Origin: Actinoplanes nipponensis
GTDB lineage: Bacteria; Actinomycetota; Actinomycetes; Mycobacteriales; Micromonosporaceae
Reading direction: 5' to 3'
DNA length: 64,000 bases
Assembly: GCF_016862275.1 (NCBI RefSeq)
Contig: NZ_BOMQ01000030.1
Location: 62,001 to 126,000, forward strand
The translations under genes and the position numbers were made by a program. Numbering within the stretch: the stretch's first letter is position 1; each line of letters starts with the position of its first letter. Under the pieces are notes generated by a model. The model was not told the origin of the DNA and made no database searches. It saw only the letters and a list, made by a program, of their open reading frames with translations. Shown one piece after another: positions 57,370 through 64,000 of the stretch.

Positions 57370-59217
57370 GTGAGGCCCGCGGCGACGGCGGCTACCCCGG
57401 CCGGCGGTGATTCCCCCGCGCGGCGGCGCTGGTCGTGGATCCCGGTGCTCACGCTCATGGTCGTGCTGGGCCTGATCGGCACCGCGCTGGCGGTCGTCGC
57501 GCTGCGGCGTACGGTCGACGACCGTCTCGACCAGGCGCTGGACCAGCGGGCCATGATGGTCGCGCACACGCTCACCGCCGAGCTGCGGCGCTACAGCTCC
57601 TCCCTGCTCGACCTGGCCGCCGCGGTCGGCGCGCAGGCGCAGCTGTCGGCGGCGGAGTTCCACGCGATCACCACGGCGGTGGACCGGCGGCGGCTGCCCG
57701 GCGCCACCGGCGTCGCGCTGGTCGTGCCGGCCACCACCGACCAGGTGAGCCGGGTGCAGGCCGCGTGGCGGCGCGCCGGGAGCCCGGAGCTGCGGTTGCG
57801 GCCCGCCCGGGGGCAGGGGACCGAGCATCTGTTCGTCGTGCTGGCCCGGGGCACCGACGCCGACCGACAGGTCGCCGGGCAGGACCTGACGAACTCGCCC
57901 GCGGCGGCCGCGCTCGGCCGGGCCCGCGCGGCCCACCAGGTCGCCATCAGCGACAGCTACCGCCTGCTCCAGGACGCCGGCCGGCCGACCGAGAGCCAGC
58001 AGCTGGGGTTCGTGCTGGCCGCGCCGGTGTACGCGACCTCGCCCTCGGCCGACGACGCCGGGCGGTTCCGCGGCTGGATGGTGATGGCGCTGCGCGGCGA
58101 CGACTTCCTCGAGGACGCGATCGGCCGCATCGCCGGCGACACCGTCGCCGTCACGCTGGCCGAGTCGGCGGCCGGGGCCGGCACCCCGATCGGCCGCCGG
58201 CTGCCGGACGCCGCGATCGACGGGTCGCGGCCGGCCCGGACCGTGCCGATCGCCGTGCCGCAGGGCGCCTGGCGGGCCACCATCGCGCCCACGGTGCAGG
58301 TGACGCCCGACGCGGCGCTGCATCTCGACCTCATCGCGGCGCTGGTCGGCGCCGCCCTCACCGCCCTGCTCGCCGCGCTCACCGGCACGGTGATCACCTC
58401 GCGCAACCGCGCCCTGCGCCGGATCGACGCCGCCACCATCGCGCTGCGCGACGACATCAGCCGCCGGGAGGTGGTCGAGCAGCAGCTGCGCCGCCGCGAG
58501 GAGGAACTGGTCGGCTTCGCCGGCGTGGTCGCCCACGACCTGCGCAGCCCGCTGGCCCGGATCACCGGGTACGCCGACTTCCTGCGCGCGGAGGCCGCGC
58601 CCCGGCTGGAGCCGGAGCACCGCGAGTTCCTCGAACGCCTGCACGGGGGCGCCCAGCGCATGCAGTCGCTGATCGACGACCTGCTGACCTACGCCACCGC
58701 GGACAACCGGACGCTGGTGCGCACCCGGGTGGACCTGAACGCGCTGGCGGCCGAGGTGATCCGCGACCGCGTCACCGGCCCGGGCGAGCGCGAGCCGGCG
58801 ATCGTGATGTGGCCGCTGCCGGTCGTCGACGGCGACCCGGTGCTGCTGCGCCAGGTCTTCGACAACCTCGTCGGCAACGCCCTGAAGTACACCGCGACCG
58901 GGCAGAACCCCCGGCTGGAGATCTCCGGGGCGCGACGCGGGGACGGCTGGCGCATCGAGCTCGCCGACCGTGGGATCGGCATCCCGGCGGCCCAGCGCGC
59001 GACGGTGTTCACGCCGTTCATCCGGGCCGACGGCAGCCAGAACTATGTCGGCACCGGGCTCGGGCTGGCCATCGTGCACCGCATCATCGAGCGGCACGGC
59101 GGCGAGGTCGGGGTCGAGGCGAACCCCGGCGGCGGCAGCCGGTTCTGGTTCACCCTGCCCGCCGTCGCGCCGGGCGAGCGCTCCCCGGTCGCGGCGCGCG
59201 GGGCCGCCGACGCATGA
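57370..59217 (+). CDS. sensor histidine kinase with CHASE-like extracellular domain
   Basis: This 615-residue kinase has one membrane helix at about 22-46, a CHASE-like sensor domain outside the cell at about 50-312, a second helix at about 319-342, then a HisKA domain with His389 in VVAHDLRSPL and a HATPase domain (about 480-600; NLVGNALKYTA and GTGLGLAIV). No response regulator gene is beside it. The next gene on the same strand encodes another kinase fused to a receiver domain, so a phosphorelay is possible but not shown. The start is GTG at 57370. Confidence 0.9.
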   Translation: MRPAATAATPAGGDSPARRRWSWIPVLTLMVVLGLIGTALAVVALRRTVDDRLDQALDQRAMMVAHTLTAELRRYSSSLLDLAAAVGAQAQLSAAEFHAITTAVDRRRLPGATGVALVVPATTDQVSRVQAAWRRAGSPELRLRPARGQGTEHLFVVLARGTDADRQVAGQDLTNSPAAAALGRARAAHQVAISDSYRLLQDAGRPTESQQLGFVLAAPVYATSPSADDAGRFRGWMVMALRGDDFLEDAIGRIAGDTVAVTLAESAAGAGTPIGRRLPDAAIDGSRPARTVPIAVPQGAWRATIAPTVQVTPDAALHLDLIAALVGAALTALLAALTGTVITSRNRALRRIDAATIALRDDISRREVVEQQLRRREEELVGFAGVVAHDLRSPLARITGYADFLRAEAAPRLEPEHREFLERLHGGAQRMQSLIDDLLTYATADNRTLVRTRVDLNALAAEVIRDRVTGPGEREPAIVMWPLPVVDGDPVLLRQVFDNLVGNALKYTATGQNPRLEISGARRGDGWRIELADRGIGIPAAQRATVFTPFIRADGSQNYVGTGLGLAIVHRIIERHGGEVGVEANPGGGSRFWFTLPAVAPGERSPVAARGAADA

Positions 59218-59269
59218 TGCATGCGGGCTGATCACTAAGTCCGGCGGAATCCGGTCCGATGAGACGAGT

Positions 59270-61219
59270 GTGCCGGACCAGATCTATCTCCTCGGCAACA
59301 CCGTCATCATGGCGGCGTACGCGGCGATCACCGTCGCCATCGCCGTGCCGGTGGCCCGGGCCGGGCAGTTGCGCACCAACCGGCTGGCCACCGCCACCGC
59401 GCTGATCTTCTTCAGCTGCGCGGTCGGACACGGCATGCACGCCGGCGCGTCGTTCCATGCGATGATCTCCGGTCCGGCCGCCCACCCGGCGACGACGCAT
59501 TCCTGGTTCACCGCCCTGTGGGATCTGTGCACGGCCGGCGTCGGGGTCTACTACTGGACCCTGCGGCGCGGCTACGGCATCCTGCTGCGCCGGGGCGCGA
59601 TGTACGTCGATCCCACCGACCAGCAGCGCTTCGACGTGGTCGACGCCCGCGAGCGCGCGGCCCGGGAGCTGGCCGAGAGTCACCGCGCCACGCTCGCCGC
59701 CGTGGTCGAGCACAGCGACGACGCGATCATCGGCACCACCCTGGACGGGACCGTCACCGCGTGGAACGGCGGCGCCGAACGGCTCTTCGGCTACACCGCC
59801 GCCGAGATGATCGGGCACCCGGCGTCGATGCTGGCCGATCCCGCGGACCTCGACGAGCAGGCCGACGTCCTGGCCCGCATCGCCGGCGGGGAGCGCAACC
59901 TGCAGTACGAGGCCCGGCGGGTGCACAAGGACGGCTCGCCGCTCGAGATCTCCGTCAGCGTGGCGCCCATCCAGGACCGCGATCACACCGTCATCGGCAT
60001 CTCCGTGGTGGCCCGGGACATCGCCGCGGCGAAGGAGGCGGCCGAGCGGCGCCGGCTCGTCGAGGAGCGCACGCACCAGGCCCAGCGCATGGAGAGCCTG
60101 GGCAACCTGGCCGGCGGGGTGGCCCACGACTTCAACAACATCCTCGCCATCATCGTCAACTACACCGACTTCGCGGCCGACCAGACCCGGGACCCGGCCG
60201 TACGGGCCGACCTGGAGCACGTCCGGATCGCCGCCGACCGGGCCATCAGCCTCACCCACCAGCTGCTGGTCTTCACCCGCGGCGACACCATCCAGCCGCA
60301 GGACATCGACCTGAACGCCGCGATCGACGAGGTGCGGGCGATGCTGCACCGCACCATCGGCGAGGACATCGACCTGCGCACCGTACCCGCGCCGGCCCCG
60401 CTGACCGTGCACGCCGACGCCGGGCAGATCCAGCAGATCCTGCTGAACCTCTCGCTCAACGCGCGCGACGCGATGCCCGAGGGCGGCACGCTGGTGATCG
60501 AGGCGAACCGCGCGAGCCTGGACGAGAACCAGATCGACATGCACCCCGCGCTGCCGCCCGGCTCGTACGCCCGGCTGCTGGTCAGCGACACCGGCCAGGG
60601 CATCGACCCGGCGGTCGCCGCGCACATCTTCGAGCCGTTCTTCACGACCAAGCCGCGCGGGCAGGGCACCGGCCTGGGGCTGGCCACCGTGTACGGGATC
60701 GTGGCGGAGGCCGGCGGGAGCATCAACGTCTACTCCGAACCGGGGGTCGGCACCACCTTCCGGGTGTACCTGCCGCTGGTCGAGAGCCCGCGGGACGTGC
60801 CGGTCGCCCGGGCCGTCGAGGCGGCGGTGCCGCGCGGGCACGAGGAGACCGTCCTGGTCGTCGAGGACGAGCCGGCGCTGGGCCGGATCATCGCCCGCAT
60901 CCTGGCCCGGGCCGACTACCGCGTGCTGTCGGCGACGTCCGGGGCGCAGGCCCTCGAGCTGGACGCCGAGCACGGCTGCGACCTGCTGCTGACCGACGTG
61001 ATCATGCCGGGCATGTCCGGGCCCCGCCTGGCCGAGCTGCTGGCCGAGCGGCACGCCGGGCTGCCGGTGCTGTTCATGTCGGGCTACAGCAACGGCCTGC
61101 TCGGCTCGACCCACGTGCTGGACCCGGACATCGCGTTCATCGAGAAGCCGTTCACCGCGGACGACCTGCTGCGGCGGGTGGACGCGGCGCTGAGCACCAC
61201 CACGTCCCGCTCGCCGTGA
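59270..61219 (+). CDS. hybrid histidine kinase with PAS and C-terminal receiver domain
   Basis: This 649-residue protein has two or three membrane helices at about 5-105 and a PAS domain at about 140-250 (VVEHSDDAIIGTTLDGTVTAW). The kinase domain carries His286 in GGVAHDFNNILA and HATPase motifs LNLSLNARDAMPEGG and GTGLGLATVYG. A receiver domain at about 525-645 has the phosphoryl-accepting Asp576 in LLLTDVIMPGMSG and a lysine in FIEKPF. No DNA-binding output domain is present. It follows the other kinase gene by 52 bp. Start GTG at 59270. Confidence 0.92.
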   Translation: MPDQIYLLGNTVIMAAYAAITVAIAVPVARAGQLRTNRLATATALIFFSCAVGHGMHAGASFHAMISGPAAHPATTHSWFTALWDLCTAGVGVYYWTLRRGYGILLRRGAMYVDPTDQQRFDVVDARERAARELAESHRATLAAVVEHSDDAIIGTTLDGTVTAWNGGAERLFGYTAAEMIGHPASMLADPADLDEQADVLARIAGGERNLQYEARRVHKDGSPLEISVSVAPIQDRDHTVIGISVVARDIAAAKEAAERRRLVEERTHQAQRMESLGNLAGGVAHDFNNILAIIVNYTDFAADQTRDPAVRADLEHVRIAADRAISLTHQLLVFTRGDTIQPQDIDLNAAIDEVRAMLHRTIGEDIDLRTVPAPAPLTVHADAGQIQQILLNLSLNARDAMPEGGTLVIEANRASLDENQIDMHPALPPGSYARLLVSDTGQGIDPAVAAHIFEPFFTTKPRGQGTGLGLATVYGIVAEAGGSINVYSEPGVGTTFRVYLPLVESPRDVPVARAVEAAVPRGHEETVLVVEDEPALGRIIARILARADYRVLSATSGAQALELDAEHGCDLLLTDVIMPGMSGPRLAELLAERHAGLPVLFMSGYSNGLLGSTHVLDPDIAFIEKPFTADDLLRRVDAALSTTTSRSP

Positions 61220-61257
61220 CCGGCGGCGGACGGTGTGGCCGCCCGTCTCCATCGCGA

Positions 61258-63042
61258 TCATGGAGCTGCCCGACAACGCCCGGCCATCCGGTCGCGGACG
61301 GCCCCGGGGACGCGCCGGAACCGGCGTACGACGGCCTCCGGTCCCGGGGCCGGCACCCGGCTCGCCGCCCACTGGAGCCCGCCGAGGACACCGTCCGGCG
61401 CGCCGACCAGCACGAGCCGTCCGAGGCGCACCGGCCACGGGCGGCTCGCCGCCACGGTGGGAGCCGGCGCCGCGGGCGCGCCGGCCGGCCCGGCGGAGTC
61501 CGGCGCGTAGACCTCGCGCAGCCGGGCCGCCACCGCCGCGGAGCCGTAACGCGCCGCCAGGGCGGCCCGCGCCGCCGGCAGGTCCAGGGTGCTCAGCCGG
61601 CTCCGCAGGCGGCGGTAGCCGTCGGCGATCACCGCGGGATCGTCGCTCGGCTCGATGAGCAGGCCGGCCAGCCCGGCCACCCCGGCCAGCGTCTCCTGCG
61701 GGCCCTGGCTGCGCGCCACCAGCACCGGCGTGCCGGTGGCGACCGCCTCCACCACCGTCATGCCGAAGGTCTCCCGCCGGCTGGCGTGCACCAGCAGGTC
61801 GTGCTCGTGCATCAGCGCGGTCACCTCGCCGGGCGGCACGGGCGGGCGGCGGGTGATCCGGCCGCCGAGGCCCAGCGCCGCGATCCGGCGGTCCAGCGGG
61901 TCCGCCAGCGGGCCCGCACCGACCAGCGTCAAGGTGACCCTCGGGTCCTCGGCGGCGATCCGGGCGAAGCCGTCGACGAGCGTGAGCACGCCCTTGTGGG
62001 CCATCAGCCGGCCGGCGTAGAGCCAGCGCAGCAGCTCGCGGGGCGGCCGCGGGCGCATCGCGAACCGGTCGAAGTCGATGGCGTTGGGCACCACGCGCAG
62101 CTTGTGGGCGTACCCGGGGAAGAAGCCGGCGAGCTGGTCCCGCAGGTGCCCACCGACGCAGAGCACGGCGTCGGCGCGGGCCAGCATCGCGGCGTACTGC
62201 TGCCGGGCCCCGGGCTGCCGGAAGACCTCGGCCAGGAAGGTCGCGTGCTCGGTCACCACGATCCGGGCGTCCGGGCGGGCCAGCCGGGTGGCCACGACGC
62301 CGGCCAGCATGCCGGTGTGGGCGTGCACCAGCGGCGCCTCGATGCGCCCGGTCGGCAGGCTCGCGCGCAGCGCCCGTACCTGCGCCTCGGCGAACGCCGG
62401 ATAGCCGCGGCCGGCCGCGGTGGGCACCGCCACCCGGGTGAGCTCGCCCTCGGGGGTGTCCAGGACGACGGCGTGGCCGGACCGCGCGGCCTGCCGCTCC
62501 GCGGCGACACCGACCCGGGTGCCGGTGACGCCTGTCGGCGAGTAGTACCAGTTCTGCGTGTGCAGGACGGCCACGCGGTCGTGGTCGGGTCCGGTCGCGG
62601 CGGTGGCGGCCTGGACGAAGGCCCCGGCGTACGGGTCGTCCGGCGACGGGTACCACGGCGTCACGACGGCCAGGCCGGCCGCGGCGGTGCGGCGCCCGGG
62701 CTCGCCGGAGGGCTCCAGCCGGATGACGACCTCCGGACGCCGCCGGCCGACGGACCACGCCACCGCGAGCGCCTCGGGGTCCCCGGCGACGAGCAGGTCG
62801 CCGTCCCGCAGCGGGCTGCCGGCGGCGAGCAGCAACCGGCGGGCGGCGCGCAGGACCGCACCGGTGGCGCCCGCCGGCACCCGGAGCACCGTCACGCCCG
62901 GCGCGATCCCCGCTCCCGTCCACTCCGGACGATCGGCGATCAGCAGGGTGACCGGCGTACCGGCCGCGGCCAGCCCGGCGGTGTGCGCGACGGCCGCGCC
63001 GATCCGGCGGGTGCCCAGCGCGACGTAGACGACGGCCCTCAC
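61258..63042 (-). CDS. GT4-family glycosyltransferase with N-terminal extension
   Basis: This 594-residue protein has a GT4 (GT-B fold) domain at about 125-515: VVTPWYPSPDDPYAGAF opens the first Rossmann domain, YAGRLMAHKGVLTLVDG and HASRRETFGMTVVEAVATG form the nucleotide-sugar end. About 125 residues precede the domain (RAVVYVALGTRRIGAAVAHT onward), resembling the front of another Rossmann-like glycosyltransferase fold. A tail of about 75 basic residues follows. Its GTG start (63042) overlaps the stop of the upstream glycosyltransferase by 4 bp, so the two form one unit, probably for an exported glycan. Confidence 0.85.
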   Translation of the reverse strand: MRAVVYVALGTRRIGAAVAHTAGLAAAGTPVTLLIADRPEWTGAGIAPGVTVLRVPAGATGAVLRAARRLLLAAGSPLRDGDLLVAGDPEALAVAWSVGRRRPEVVIRLEPSGEPGRRTAAAGLAVVTPWYPSPDDPYAGAFVQAATAATGPDHDRVAVLHTQNWYYSPTGVTGTRVGVAAERQAARSGHAVVLDTPEGELTRVAVPTAAGRGYPAFAEAQVRALRASLPTGRIEAPLVHAHTGMLAGVVATRLARPDARIVVTEHATFLAEVFRQPGARQQYAAMLARADAVLCVGGHLRDQLAGFFPGYAHKLRVVPNAIDFDRFAMRPRPPRELLRWLYAGRLMAHKGVLTLVDGFARIAAEDPRVTLTLVGAGPLADPLDRRIAALGLGGRITRRPPVPPGEVTALMHEHDLLVHASRRETFGMTVVEAVATGTPVLVARSQGPQETLAGVAGLAGLLIEPSDDPAVIADGYRRLRSRLSTLDLPAARAALAARYGSAAVAARLREVYAPDSAGPAGAPAAPAPTVAASRPWPVRLGRLVLVGAPDGVLGGLQWAASRVPAPGPEAVVRRFRRVPGAVRDRMAGRCRAAP

Positions 63043-64000
63043 CGGTGCGGCACCGGCGCGGACCGCGGGCTGACGGCCTCGTACAGCTCCTGCAGCCGTT
63101 CGGTCTGCTTGTCGAGGTCGAAGTGGGCCTCCGTGTGCCGGCGCGCCTCCCGCCCCAGCCGGGCCCGCAGCTCGTCGTCGGTGAGCAGCCGCCGGATGGC
63201 CGCGGCCAGGGCGCCGCGGTCGCCCTCCGGGCAGAGCAGCCCGGTCTCGCCGGGCACGACCGCCTCCGGGATGCCGCTGTGGTAGGTCGAGATCGTCGGC
63301 AGCCCCGCGCTCCCGGCCTCCAGGATCGTGGTCGGCAGCCCCTCGGTGTCGCCGTCCGGCGCCGTCTTGGACGGCGACACGAAGACCTTCGCCTCCGCCA
63401 GGGACCGGCGGACCACCGTGGCGTCCTGTGCGCCCAGGAACGTCGCGTCCAGGCCGAGCTCCGCGGCCCGGGCCCGGATCGCCGGCTCCAGGGGTCCGGT
63501 GCCGATGAACAGCAGCCGCGGGCGCAGGTCCCGGACCGTCGCGGCCGCCTCCACCAGGTCGTCGAGACCCTTCTTGGCGACGAAGCGGCCGACGAAGACG
63601 AGGTCCCAGCGGGGCGGCGCCGGCGCCGGCAGCGGCGCGATCGGCACGCCCGTGTGGTGCACGCGGACCTTCGCCGGGTCCGCGCCGAGCGCCACGGCCC
63701 GGGCGCGGATGAACTCCGACACGGCGATGATCAGCGCCGCGCGGGCGAACACCGCGCGCAGGTGCCGGCGGTGCCGCCGGCCGCGCGGTCCGGGCCGGCG
63801 CGCCTGGCTGGTCACGTCGAGGCCGTGCAGGGTGATGACCAGCGGCACGCCGAGCCGCCCGGCCGCGTGGCTGACCAGCCATCCGTCGCCGGCGAAGTGG
63901 GCGTGCACCAGCTCCGGGCGCCGGTCGGCCAGCAGGCCGCGCAGCCGGGCCGACCGTCCGGTCAGGCGGAGCAGCAGCCAGCCGAGCCGGCCGGCGGCGG
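63039..64000 (-). CDS. GT4-family glycosyltransferase (partial at right edge)
   Basis: At least 320 residues of a GT4 glycosyltransferase are visible. The frame runs off the window on its 5' side, so the start is unknown. Seen parts: the first-domain end VHAHFAGDGWLVSH and LVITLHGLDVTSQ, then the second domain with FVGRFVAKKGLDDLVEA, FIGTGPLE and the donor-sugar motif SPSKTAPDGDTEGLPTTILEAG, which carries the EG-type glutamate pair. The sugar donor and acceptor are unknown. It is translated just ahead of the second glycosyltransferase. Confidence 0.9.
   Translation of the reverse strand, partial: AAGRLGWLLLRLTGRSARLRGLLADRRPELVHAHFAGDGWLVSHAAGRLGVPLVITLHGLDVTSQARRPGPRGRRHRRHLRAVFARAALIIAVSEFIRARAVALGADPAKVRVHHTGVPIAPLPAPAPPRWDLVFVGRFVAKKGLDDLVEAAATVRDLRPRLLFIGTGPLEPAIRARAAELGLDATFLGAQDATVVRRSLAEAKVFVSPSKTAPDGDTEGLPTTILEAGSAGLPTISTYHSGIPEAVVPGETGLLCPEGDRGALAAAIRRLLTDDELRARLGREARRHTEAHFDLDKQTERLQELYEAVSPRSAPVPHR

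Noticed and set aside
59150..62923. Reverse-strand open frame of more than 1200 codons across the hybrid kinase and glycosyltransferase genes
   Set aside because: It runs antisense through the hybrid kinase and out of frame through the glycosyltransferase. It shows no domain motifs, so it is a shadow.
61258..63882. One 874-residue reverse frame covering both glycosyltransferases
   Set aside because: The part upstream of 63042 is out of frame with the second glycosyltransferase. The GTG at 63042 and the 4-bp overlap fit two separate genes.
1..64000. tRNA or rRNA genes
   Set aside because: I found no cloverleaf-like TTCGANTC context with matching acceptor arms and no conserved rRNA stretch.

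Overview
This is a very GC-rich window with GC-biased third codon positions and many GTG starts. It carries an Lsr2 nucleoid protein, a Wag31/DivIVA polar-growth protein, a SigE-family sigma factor and an actinobacterial-type BkdABC/Lrp unit. Together these point to an actinomycete, most likely of the Micromonosporaceae (Actinoplanes-like). The family assignment is inference from gene content; no rRNA or tRNA gene is present to test it.

Layout. 0-5.4 kb: the end of an unrecognised gene, then a giant secreted double-GH43 glycosidase. 5.7-13.2 kb: lsr2 followed by a signalling stretch with two membrane diguanylate cyclases, a DICT/degenerate-GGDEF protein, a GAF-ANTAR regulator and a STAS protein, interspersed with an NADP oxidoreductase and a ZIP transporter. 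13.4-18.2 kb: a secreted PL9-type pectate lyase, a rhodanese, small membrane proteins, a lipid kinase, a 17-bp tandem repeat and an alpha/beta hydrolase. 18.3-20.0 kb: a compositionally odd, repeat-rich stretch with one doubtful gene. 20.0-25.3 kb: a HAD phosphatase, an overlapping three-gene unit (sigma factor, membrane protein with three internal repeats, amidoligase), an oxidoreductase and a lipase. 25.3-25.9 kb: remnants of an IS5-type transposase. 26.1-30.8 kb: a minus-strand series of ABC exporter, MucB/RseB-like protein, Gfo/Idh and ThuA genes. 31-36.2 kb: AI-2E transporter, wag31, a CrtU-like flavoprotein, PspC and DedA. 36.2-41 kb: a GGDEF-EAL protein divergent from a MarR-GNAT fusion coupled to selO. 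41-45 kb: a PL11-type rhamnogalacturonan lyase and an ArsR/RibD-C/AHSA1 unit. 45-49 kb: the bkd operon with a divergent Lrp regulator. 49-54.9 kb: a GH51 arabinofuranosidase and sugar ABC importer with a divergent LacI. 55-64 kb: membrane proteins, a metallophosphoesterase, two orphan histidine kinases and two glycosyltransferases, the last cut by the window edge.

How the genes fit together. Four separate loci fit use of pectin and arabinan from plant material: the double GH43 enzyme, the pectate lyase, the rhamnogalacturonan lyase, and the arabinofuranosidase with its importer. Each has LacI-type palindromes upstream. The two lyase genes also share the same promoter (TTGACA, 18 bp, TAGCCT) and a near-identical 14-bp operator although they lie 28 kb apart, which suggests one pectin regulon. 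Cyclic di-GMP signalling is the second theme: four GGDEF proteins, all with the inhibitory RxxD site. The least familiar assembly is the sigma factor / triple-repeat membrane protein / amidoligase unit at 20.8-23.2 kb.
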